A stretch of 64,000 bases of DNA from contig CAVVPG010000001.1 in assembly GCA_963750075.1 (NCBI GenBank), forward strand, positions 1,054,001 to 1,118,000, written 5' to 3'. Made by a program: the position numbers and the translations under genes. The notes under the pieces are model-generated. The model was given only the letters and a program-made list of their open reading frames with translations, ran no database searches and had not been told where the DNA came from. Of the stretch, positions 57,493 through 64,000 are shown one piece after another (positions within the stretch are counted from its first letter, which is position 1; each line of letters starts with the position of its first letter). The DNA is from Bog-473 sp963750075. GTDB lineage: Bacteria; Actinomycetota; Acidimicrobiia; Acidimicrobiales; RAAP-2.

Positions 57493-57670
57493 TTGCGTCC
57501 GTGACCTCCGCTCCACGTCTGGTGTTCGACCGGCGGGTTGGCCAGCACTCCCAGGGGGCTGGTCAAGGGATCCTCGACCTCACGCCCTCGATCGTCAGCG
57601 CTTCCCGGCCCTCCGGTCCGCTTCCCAGCGCCCCAGAGCCCGGCGGCCGACGCTCGGGTTCCTCATGCAC

Positions 57671-58764
57671 TCACGCGGGTGGGTTGCCGAGCAGCTTCAC
57701 CACCAACTCGGCCTGGTTGTGAACGCCGAACTTCTTGAAGATGACGGCGAGGTGATTCCGGACTGTGCTCGGGCTGATGTAGAGCTCGCTGGCAATGGTC
57801 GACACCCGCTGACCCTCGGCGATCCGGGTGAGGATCTCCCATTGCCTGGTGGTGAGATCCGTCAATTCCTGCCCCGTCGCCGCCGCGGCAGCCCCGACAA
57901 GGAGTCCATCACCCCGGCGGCCCTCACCTCGGCCGCGATTCTCCGCAGACGCATCTCGAGATCATTGACCCTGTCGCCCGAGGGAGGGATGAAGTCCTCC
58001 AGCCGGCCCACTAGTGCAAAGTCGATGAGATCGTGCTCCTGGTTACGAGTTGGGGCGAGCATCACGCACACACCCGTCGATGCGCCGTCGGCCGCCGTCA
58101 TGTCGATGTCAGGGAAGATCCCGGGGACGACGGCGTTCGCGGTTGCCCCGCTGAGCTCTGTCCGCTGTGCCGGATCCACCCAGTCCAGCAGTCGCGTGCC
58201 GACGCATTCGGAGGGAAGCCTGCCCAGCAGTTCGTAGACCTCGGCGCTGATCGACAGTATGCGCAAGTAGCGATCGGCAATGCCGAGGCAGACCGGGATC
58301 ACGTCCATCCACGCCCGGGTCGGGTGACGCCCGAGCTTCCCAAGTTCGACGTCGGGGACGAAGATCGTCACTTCCATGCGCTCGTCGCTGATCTCCACCG
58401 TGCGCATCGTCACCCAGAACAGCGTGCGCCCGCCCGAGGGTGTGTTCACCGACCTCCGAGCCTTGAAACCCTGGAACCTCCCAGTCTCGAGGTCCTCGAG
58501 GTCGCGCAACAGATCGTCTGTCGGCGTGACAAATTCCGCGACGTGATGTCCGACGACCTCTTCGAGGGGTACGCCTACGAGATCCGCCGCCGCTTGGTTC
58601 GCCAAACGGATGACGCCGCCGTCGAGGACAGCGATGCCGAACTCGACGCGGTCCAGAGCCTGTGCCAGATCCGCCCAGTCTCTCACTCCGCCACGGCCTC
58701 GTTCCCGGATCGGGTCGCCACCGGAGACGTTTCCGCCGTTTGTGGGCGCTTGATTCGTGGACAT
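57671..58764 (-). CDS. PAS-PAS-LuxR transcriptional regulator (probable frameshift)
   Basis: ATG 58764 begins a ~300-residue part with two PAS domains (FGIAVLDGGVIRLANQAAAD; VCLGIADRYLRILSISAEVY) that stops at 57862. A LuxR-type HTH (LTDLTTRQWEILTRIAEGQR; YISPSTVRNHLAVIFKKFGV) continues in another frame to 57671. The paralogue at 60250-60900 has PAS2 and HTH in one frame joined by a similar linker. A shift of one base within about 57870-57960 would therefore make one ~364-residue protein. Alternatively a separate HTH peptide could start at TTG 57865, overlapping the PAS stop. A one-component regulator; target unknown. Confidence 0.8.
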
Positions 58765-58843
58765 AGCTCAGAGCTCAGGGACAATCAAACCATGCGCCTC
58801 GCCTCCCTGCAACGACAAAGGTCTCGGCCGCCGCACCGGTGTC

Positions 58844-60160
58844 TCAGGAGACTCCGAGCGTGAGCGCCTCCGGAGTCTCGGGGTAGCCGAACAAGTAGCC
58901 CTGACCGAAGGAGCACCCGGCCGCTCGCAATCCTTCACATTGCGCGTCGTCCTCGATCCCCTCGGCGACGGTGCAGTGTCCGAGGTCGTGAGCCATGCGA
59001 ATGATGGTCTCGATGAGGCGAGCCGCCCTCTCGTCCGTCGTCACTTCCGCAACGAACGACCGGTCGATCTTGATGAAGTCGATTGGCAGCGAGCGAAGGT
59101 AGCTGAGACACGACTGCCCCGTTCCGAAGTCGTCGAGCCCAACGTGGCAGCCGAGGCTCCGCAGGTCGCGTATCGTCTCTCGTGCGTTGGGAACGCTGAC
59201 CGCGAGGCTTTCCGTGATCTCCAAAGCGAGCCTCGACGGTGCCACGTCGTATCTGGTCAACGACCTCGCCACGACCTTGACGAGTCGGGGGTCGGCGAAC
59301 TGCCGAGCAGCCAGGTTGACCGCCACGATCGGCGCAGTCGCGGTCGACGCGTCGAACCGCGACACCTGCCCGATCGCCTGGTCGAGAGCCCAGCGGCCAA
59401 TCTGTTCGATGAAGCCGAGACGCTCCGCCACCGACACGAAGTCCTCGGTAGCCACCTCAGTTCCGTTGGACATCCTCCACCGAAGAAGCGCCTCGTACCC
59501 GACGATCGTGCGTTGGGTGAGTGCGACGATCGGTTGGTAGACCAGACGGAGCCTCTCCGTGTCGAGCGCGTGCCCGATTTCGCGGCGAATCACGGCTCTC
59601 CCGTCCGGCATCTCGGACGCCGCCGCACACACGACCGCACTCACGGCCGACGCAGCCTTGGCGTCACGAAGCGCCGTTGTTGCGTACCGCAACGCAGATG
59701 ATGCCGCGTCCGGTCCGTCGGCCAGCAGGCTGATCCCGACACGTCCCGTCATGGCGACGTCATATGAGCGGACGCGAATCGGAGCGGCAACCAGTGCGAG
59801 CAGCTTGCGTCCCAACCCGACCGCCCTGCTCCTGGAGCAGGCCGGAACGAGGATGCCGAAGCGGTCGCCACCGAGTCTTCCGGCGATGGCCCCGGGATCG
59901 ATCCCGACCAGGAGTCGGTGCGCGAGGACCTCCAGCACGCTGTCGCCCACGTCCGTACCGAACGCATCGTTGACCGACTGGAAGTCGTTGATGTCGAGAA
60001 GCAGCAACGCCTGCTTCGGTGCCGCCCTCGCCACATGCGCGGCCATCTTCAATCTCGTCACGAACTCGGCTCGGTGGAGCACCGCGTGAGAATCGCGAGT
60101 ACTTGTGTGCCAGTACCCGCTCATCTTCTCCGCGTGCAACATTTCGGGTGCCTGCGTCAT
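58844..60160 (-). CDS. GGDEF-EAL protein with degenerate GGDEF (probable c-di-GMP phosphodiesterase)
   Basis: 438 residues, no membrane segments. Residues ~30-170: a GGDEF fold whose signature reads RLGGDRFGILV, so the catalytic Glu is Arg and cyclase activity is unlikely. Residues ~185-430: an EAL domain with GYEALLRW, ALEITESLA, LDDFGTGQSCLSYL, FIKIDRSFV and VAEGIEDDA, consistent with an active phosphodiesterase; one Asn-motif position reads VNLAARQF. ATG 60160. It sits between two PAS-LuxR genes in the same direction. Confidence 0.9.
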   Translation of the reverse strand: MTQAPEMLHAEKMSGYWHTSTRDSHAVLHRAEFVTRLKMAAHVARAAPKQALLLLDINDFQSVNDAFGTDVGDSVLEVLAHRLLVGIDPGAIAGRLGGDRFGILVPACSRSRAVGLGRKLLALVAAPIRVRSYDVAMTGRVGISLLADGPDAASSALRYATTALRDAKAASAVSAVVCAAASEMPDGRAVIRREIGHALDTERLRLVYQPIVALTQRTIVGYEALLRWRMSNGTEVATEDFVSVAERLGFIEQIGRWALDQAIGQVSRFDASTATAPIVAVNLAARQFADPRLVKVVARSLTRYDVAPSRLALEITESLAVSVPNARETIRDLRSLGCHVGLDDFGTGQSCLSYLRSLPIDFIKIDRSFVAEVTTDERAARLIETIIRMAHDLGHCTVAEGIEDDAQCEGLRAAGCSFGQGYLFGYPETPEALTLGVS

Positions 60161-60249
60161 CGCCGTCCCACCTCATGCGATCGGGCTTCCCTGGTTTGGC
60201 CCGCACCTGAGTGTCGGCATGCGCCTGCAGGAAATCGATGGGCAATGTG

Positions 60250-60900
60250 TCACTCGACCCTGGGCACTGTGTCACGGTCGGCCCGAGTACCCCGCTGGAA
60301 CAGCTCGATCAACTCGGCCTGTGACGCCACACCGAACTTCCGAAAGATCTGCGAAAGGTGGTTCCGGACCGTGCTCTGGCTCAGGCCCATGTCGCGGGCG
60401 ATCGTTGGCACTCGCATGCCGGCGGCCAGCCTCTGGGCAATGTCCGCCTGCCTCGAGCTGAGCAGAGCGACGGCGTTCTCGTCGAACGCTGCCGAGGAGT
60501 TCTCCCCGAGGCCTACAGCCACGGCCTCCAAGGAGATGCGTCGCAGCCGAGCCTCGAGTGCAGCGACGCGACTCTCGAGGGCGATCGCGGTTGAAGGGTT
60601 GGATGCGGTGAGCACGAATGCGACGCTCTGAGCGTCGGGCGGATGCAGCGGAGCGATTACGGCGGCGGCTCGCAGCCACGTCCCCGATCGGTGCTGCAGT
60701 CGCACCTCCATCCGTTCGGTATCGGCGGCATCGAGCAGCGAGCGATCGTCCTCATGCACAATGGAGACGACCGAGGTCCCCAGGCATTCGGAGGGCTCGT
60801 AACCGAGAAGCTCAGCGACGTCGCCGGTGATGTGACGCACTCGTCCATTCGCGTCCAGCACCCCGATGACGAAGGGCGCTTTGTCGAACGAACTCTGCAT
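60250..60900 (-). CDS. PAS-LuxR transcriptional regulator, N-terminally short relative to its paralogue
   Basis: From ATG 60900 the product is 216 residues: one PAS domain (FVIGVLDANGRVRHITGDVA, LGYEPSECLGTSVV), a short helix (LEARLRRISLEAVAVGL) and a LuxR HTH (LLSSRQADIAQRLAAGMRVP; GLSQSTVRNHLSQIFRKFGV). PAS and HTH match the second half of the regulator at 57671-58764, with the block EPSEC/LPSEC-(L/V)-GT shared. The first PAS domain is missing, and an IS110 transposase fragment lies where it should be. The frame remains open upstream of the ATG into that fragment. It is followed by the EAL gene 89 bp on. Confidence 0.85.
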   Translation of the reverse strand: MQSSFDKAPFVIGVLDANGRVRHITGDVAELLGYEPSECLGTSVVSIVHEDDRSLLDAADTERMEVRLQHRSGTWLRAAAVIAPLHPPDAQSVAFVLTASNPSTAIALESRVAALEARLRRISLEAVAVGLGENSSAAFDENAVALLSSRQADIAQRLAAGMRVPTIARDMGLSQSTVRNHLSQIFRKFGVASQAELIELFQRGTRADRDTVPRVE

Positions 60901-60923
60901 GTGGACCGACGAACCTCTCGCGC

Positions 60924-61103
60924 TCAGCTCCCGGCGGGATGCTCGGCCGCCCTCGGAGCTGGAGTATCGGCCGAGTCGGTGGAGAAGCTCTCGGTCCCGA
61001 GCAGCCCACCGAGCGGGTCGAGGGCTGCTGCGACGTGGACGTCGCGATGGGTGTCGACACCACCGGTGATCCCACGCGCAGCTTCTACGATGGTCATGGT
61101 CAT
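60924..61103 (-). pseudogene. IS110-family transposase, N-terminal fragment
   Basis: ATG 61103 has GAGAGAAAGGG upstream. The first ~46 codons read ITGGVDTHRDVHVAAALDPL then GGLLGTESFSTDSA, the recognisable start of IS110 transposases, including the first catalytic Asp of their RuvC-like DEDD domain. Homology ends there; 13 unrelated codons lead to TGA at 60924. A usual IS110 transposase is about 400 residues, so roughly 90% is gone. A GY that would continue the homology is one frame off, in the frame of the downstream PAS-LuxR gene. Confidence 0.8.
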
Positions 61104-61230
61104 CCCTTTCTCTCAAAGGTGTGAGGGATGGCACGGCCGTTCCGGATCGGAGCGACGGGGGTCTGGGTTGTTCGTGCAACCCGGACCATTCACCCCAACT
61201 CTGAGACGGGACGTGCCGTCTTTCAATGAG
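61104..61230 (-). other. Candidate IS110 left end with two stem-loops (possible bridge-RNA remnant)
   Basis: Directly upstream of the transposase start are two hairpins. 61160-61170 pairs with 61177-61187: 11 bp, one wobble on one strand, 6-base loop. 61204-61209 pairs with 61216-61221: AGACGG/CCGTCT, 6-base loop. In the IS110 group the bridge RNA is encoded in the left end, between the element boundary and the transposase gene. Position and structure fit; target/donor loops and the element edge cannot be defined by eye. Confidence 0.35.
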
Positions 61231-61394
61231 CGGCTGGAAGGTCTCGGTCGACGACGTCTTGCAACGTCACGGGACTCCAAGTCAGACCGAACCTGCCAGC
61301 ACTCCCGAAGCTATTCAGGACCAGCAGTCAAGCGGTGGACCCTCAGAGAAGTATCAATGTACGGGGGCAGTCGAGCTGTGCGATCCTTCAGGCC

Positions 61395-62024
61395 ATGACG
61401 CCCGAAGAGTTTATGAATCGTTGCAAGACGATTTGCCATGTTGGTCCCGCTGGCGTCTGGGAGCAGATCAGCCATTACGGATTCCGGACAGCCGAGCAGC
61501 TGATCTTGGTCGCCGAACTGACTGACGATGAGCGCCAGCGTTTGCTTTCGCAACCTCGTCGAGAGGAAGTTCGGCTGCACGTCCGTGGCCAAGACGTGAC
61601 CCTAAGAGACCAAGGTCCGCTCTTCGCCCGTAAGGATCTGAAGTCCGTCCTGGACAGCGGTCTCGACGTCAGTGATTGGATCCACCTGTTGAATCAAAGG
61701 GTCTATTTCTTCACGGACCAAACGTCCATGCAGAAGCTCTTGGACAAGTACGTTCTGATGGACGGAGCCCAGGACGTGGTTTGGCTGTCACCGCTCAAGC
61801 TCCTGGAAACGGAAGGAGTGAAGCTTGAGCTGGCGAGCCAGAACACGGGAGCAATTGCCCGCCGGAGCGGCCCTCAGAAGACGGCGGAGACGTTCGTACC
61901 GCTTTTCCGGTTTCCAGACCGTAGGCCCGCCGAAGTCACCGCGTTCGGCGGGTTCGATGTCCTGACCGCAGTCTTTCGTGCCGAGCGTTGCTTTCCAGAT
62001 GGCAGTCGCGCGCTGCTTACGTAG
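61395..62024 (+). CDS. DUF7002-like protein of unknown function
   Basis: 209 residues from ATG 61395. Blocks such as CHVGPAGVWEQISHYGFRTA, TLRDQGPLFARKDLKSVLDS and WIHLLNQRVYFFTDQTSMQK recall, from memory, the DUF7002 proteins; that assignment is tentative. There is no signal peptide or membrane helix. The pattern 'W..I..YGFRT' with a later 'RVYFF' strand recalls RES/ART-like toxin folds, which is speculation. Base composition and codon use are less GC-rich than in the left half. Upstream lies the IS110 remnant, so it may be part of a mobile or accessory segment. Confidence 0.6.
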   Translation: MTPEEFMNRCKTICHVGPAGVWEQISHYGFRTAEQLILVAELTDDERQRLLSQPRREEVRLHVRGQDVTLRDQGPLFARKDLKSVLDSGLDVSDWIHLLNQRVYFFTDQTSMQKLLDKYVLMDGAQDVVWLSPLKLLETEGVKLELASQNTGAIARRSGPQKTAETFVPLFRFPDRRPAEVTAFGGFDVLTAVFRAERCFPDGSRALLT

Positions 62025-62161
62025 TCGCACCACACGACCCGCTTCCGGCGAACTGGGGCAGGTCAGCCGGTGAGGGTCAGGCATCCACTGGTACTCAGGC
62101 CAATGTGCTTCGCTGGTTATTGAAAAGCCTGAACCACTGGAAATGCCGAGGAATCGGACCG

Positions 62162-63232
62162 TTACGCCCCGGGTGGTCCCGTAATGCTGTACGTCCATCC
62201 GAAGAAACTGACCGGCACCACGGCATGCCCTTCATTGATAACCACGCAGTAGTCGATCAACTGCTGCTTTGCGAGACTTGCGTACGCACCGGGCGCCAAG
62301 AGGGGTCCCCAGTTGCTCCTATTCCGTGGCTGAACGGTGGGATGGTTTGGAGGTGTCGTGATCTGGACCGCGCTATGAAACGCACCGCACGCGATATCCC
62401 CTCCCGGATAGGCGAACAGGGGGCTGTGGTCCGTGGGCGAAATGATCATAGGGTTCTGCGTGGCACCGTGTGTTTCGATCCACTGCTTCACAGAGAGATA
62501 GTGCTCCACCTCTTGCTTCACTGATCCGTCCAAGGGCCACCCTCCCCACGCTGGCGGTCCGCCTGTGTTCACGTACGACGCGAAGAACTGGGCGAGTTGC
62601 TCTCCTACCTCGCTGTAGTCGAATGTCGGATTGGACGGGCTAGCCAGTTCTGAATCTGGGAGATACTTGCTGGTACCCCCGTAGGCGACGAGGTATGAGA
62701 GAAGCCATGGCGAGAACACCGCGGCCTTCGTGAACACGGCCAAATAGACGATGGGTTTCAAACCATGGTGGGGCGGCACCTTCACGGAAATCTGAGCGAG
62801 GAACCAGAAAGGATAGGTGTTCTCTGGGGGGACGCTGAGTACCGACGTCGAACTCTCTTCGGCAGTCGGTCCGCAGCCACAGCCGATCTGGCCGACGACC
62901 GCAAGGAGCATCTCTGGGCTCACGTAACGCTCGACCTGGGCGAGATCTACCCGTTGGTATCCCTTGTCAAAGCCACGCCAGGTCGTGTCAAAGGCCTGTC
63001 GTGCTTGAGCCAGGCTAAGCCCCCCACTGGGAGGTTGCGGTGCCGTGCCGCTCGCCTCGGGAGCCTGCAACTCCGGACACACGAGACCCAGGACAGTGAG
63101 GCATATGGAGAACACGCCGATGGCCCAGAGACGCCATGGCGGGAACAATCCCGCCAGAACCTGCGCCCGCCTGCCCGCCCCTGGTGCGGAGGCGAGGCGA
63201 CTTTCGGAGCCGCTGACCCCATCTCCCGCCAT
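62162..63232 (-). CDS. Membrane-anchored protein of unknown function
   Basis: 356 residues from ATG 63232. A short basic N-terminus and one hydrophobic segment (LWAIGVFSICLTVLGLVC, ~30-50) anchor it, with the rest outside; the Cys in LVCPEL could be a lipobox but fits poorly. The outer part starts with AQARQAFDTTWRGFDKGYQR, has a CGCGP segment, and ends in VVPVSFFGWTYSITGPPGA. No known domain is recognised; the layout (helical start, mixed alpha/beta with many aromatic residues) resembles secreted NTF2-like or stress-type proteins only loosely. Longer upstream starts exist but are less plausible. Confidence 0.65.
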   Translation of the reverse strand: MAGDGVSGSESRLASAPGAGRRAQVLAGLFPPWRLWAIGVFSICLTVLGLVCPELQAPEASGTAPQPPSGGLSLAQARQAFDTTWRGFDKGYQRVDLAQVERYVSPEMLLAVVGQIGCGCGPTAEESSTSVLSVPPENTYPFWFLAQISVKVPPHHGLKPIVYLAVFTKAAVFSPWLLSYLVAYGGTSKYLPDSELASPSNPTFDYSEVGEQLAQFFASYVNTGGPPAWGGWPLDGSVKQEVEHYLSVKQWIETHGATQNPMIISPTDHSPLFAYPGGDIACGAFHSAVQITTPPNHPTVQPRNRSNWGPLLAPGAYASLAKQQLIDYCVVINEGHAVVPVSFFGWTYSITGPPGA

Positions 63233-63549
63233 CGCAGGCAACTGTACCGGCGAGATATTGACGGGGCATCGAGAGGCACAAAATAGGCTCTGGTTTGTTG
63301 TCCGTGCGTTGACGCACTGGCGCTGCGACGAGACCTCGGCGCCTGCCTCCGAAGTGCCGCAGGGTGGCACTCCTTCCCGGCGGTAGAGGACACTTTGTCC
63401 GTCGGGTTCACGCCGTGTTCACCCGGTCTACAACACCCCATGACGGACCCCGGCCGGGGTTCTTCATGCTGGCTTCATTTTGGACTCATAGGGTCGACTC
63501 ATGGGCTTCACAAAGTCGGTGATGGCATGAAGTCGCCCCGAGCTCGGTG
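63233..63549. other. 317-bp intergenic region
   Basis: Between the divergent membrane-anchored protein gene and the methyltransferase gene. It contains a perfect 14-bp palindrome (63447-63460). I see no gene or tRNA in it. Both promoters should be here, but no confident hexamers are seen. Confidence 0.45.
63447..63460. terminator. Palindromic GC hairpin ACCCCGGCCGGGGT
   Basis: Perfect 14-bp palindrome followed on the plus strand by TCTTCAT, terminator-like in form. There is no plus-strand gene immediately upstream, so it might end a transcript not recognised here, or be an operator. Confidence 0.35.
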
Positions 63550-64000
63550 ATGAATCTTCGCATCAGCCGAGAACTCAAGAGCTTCTCGAGCGATCCGATT
63601 GAATGGGCGATCTCCGTTAGTGAGCGCTGGGCGGAACGGAGCGAGCACGGTGCAAAGACACACATCCCCCACTTCATGCCGTGGCCTCCGTGTCCGTATG
63701 CGGTAGAGGACGAATGGGAAGGGAAATTGCACAAGGCGATTGGTGCACCCTGGCCTTGCCCTGAGCAAGAACGATTCGAGGCAATGTGGCGGGAGATCAT
63801 CGCGTCGGTGCAGGCGCGGGTGAGGGACGTAGGGCGCGGCGCCTTCAGCAAAGAGGGTTGGGCGGACGGCGACATGGCTCTGGCGCGGATCGTCTACTGC
63901 CTGACGCTGCATCTGCGACCTGAGCACCTACTCGAGACTGGAGTTGCGCGCGGCATCACCACCCGCTTCATCCTCGAAGCAATCGCCGAGAACGGGCATG
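63550..64000 (+). CDS. Class I SAM-dependent methyltransferase, N-terminal part (3' end outside window)
   Basis: ATG 63550 (or GTG 63547) opens a frame without stop to the right edge: 150 codons. The N-terminal ~120 residues are helical and hydrophilic (ELKSFSSDPIEWAISVSERW; HFMPWPPCPYAVEDEWEGKL). They lead into HLLETGVARGITTRFILEAI, which fits motif I of class I methyltransferases (E-x-G-x-x-x-G). The SAM site and catalytic part continue beyond the window, so the substrate cannot be guessed. Codon use matches the lower-GC right-hand region. Confidence 0.7.
   Translation, partial: MNLRISRELKSFSSDPIEWAISVSERWAERSEHGAKTHIPHFMPWPPCPYAVEDEWEGKLHKAIGAPWPCPEQERFEAMWREIIASVQARVRDVGRGAFSKEGWADGDMALARIVYCLTLHLRPEHLLETGVARGITTRFILEAIAENGH

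Noticed and set aside
57671..57865. Independent 64-residue LuxR HTH gene starting at TTG
   Set aside because: The paralogue joins PAS and HTH in one chain and the intervening frame is open, so a frame error in one gene is likelier; translational coupling is noted as the alternative.
63380..63445. Possible tRNA ending in CACCCCA before the palindrome
   Set aside because: No matching 5' acceptor strand, no D-arm and no proper T-loop could be aligned.

Overview
The window is very GC-rich DNA from an actinobacterium, most likely class Acidimicrobiia or a close relative. The evidence is a complete nuoA-N operon preceded by a divergent geranylgeranyl-reductase-type flavoprotein, a rex-hemA-hemC-hemD cluster, mshA (mycothiol), an NDMA-dependent alcohol dehydrogenase, many GTG/TTG starts, 4-bp stop/start overlaps, and a secreted protein built from GYWLVASDGG-type repeats that are common in Acidimicrobiia. 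The class assignment is inference. No rRNA, tRNA or CRISPR array was recognised.

Layout. 1-539: the end of a DUF2252 gene cut by the window edge. 572-16667 (minus): all 14 subunits of respiratory complex I in the order nuoA to nuoN. 16755-18316 (plus): FAD-dependent reductase, probably a menaquinone side-chain reductase. 18323-19570 (minus): phosphotransferase and HIT protein. 19642-21144 (plus): secreted L,D-transpeptidase-like repeat protein. 21196-32419 (minus): a long co-directional run: XRE regulator, mshA, a YbjN protein, proC, SAM hydrolase, rex, hemA, hemC, cobA-hemD, hemB and hemL. 32639-41409: superoxide dismutase, small DksA-like zinc protein, anti-sigma-type ATPase, class V aminotransferase, beta-propeller lipoprotein, two divergent citrate synthases (one fused to an HTH, one to CBS domains), DUF4395 protein, alcohol dehydrogenase and a zincin. 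41516-43816: arylsulfatase.

From about 43.8 kb the DNA is visibly less GC-rich and the gene content becomes accessory. It holds a PAS-PAS-GGDEF-EAL membrane protein, an adenylate cyclase-AAA-TPR protein and an AI-2E-type permease. Next come a TetR/DUF2252 pair, an HdeD-like membrane protein, a lipid kinase and a flippase-like protein. Then follow two related PAS-LuxR regulators flanking a GGDEF-EAL protein, an IS110 transposase remnant, a DUF7002-like protein, a membrane-anchored unknown and the start of a methyltransferase.

How it fits together. Complex I, the putative menaquinone reductase, Rex and haem synthesis form a respiratory core; in Streptomyces, Rex represses both hem and nuo genes. 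The right third is dominated by nucleotide second-messenger signalling and envelope functions.

Caution: eight genes (nuoN, nuoD, the reductase, the phosphotransferase, cobA-hemD, rex, the cyclase-AAA gene and one PAS-LuxR gene) need a single-base shift to give a full-length product. Several shifts lie in G/C runs and several hit genes expected to be essential. Indel errors in the assembly are the simplest explanation. I annotate these as single genes spanning the shift. The most interesting non-housekeeping items are the IS110 left-end remnant with two stem-loops where a bridge RNA would lie, the PAS-LuxR gene apparently truncated at that junction, and the divergent HTH-/CBS-citrate synthase pair.
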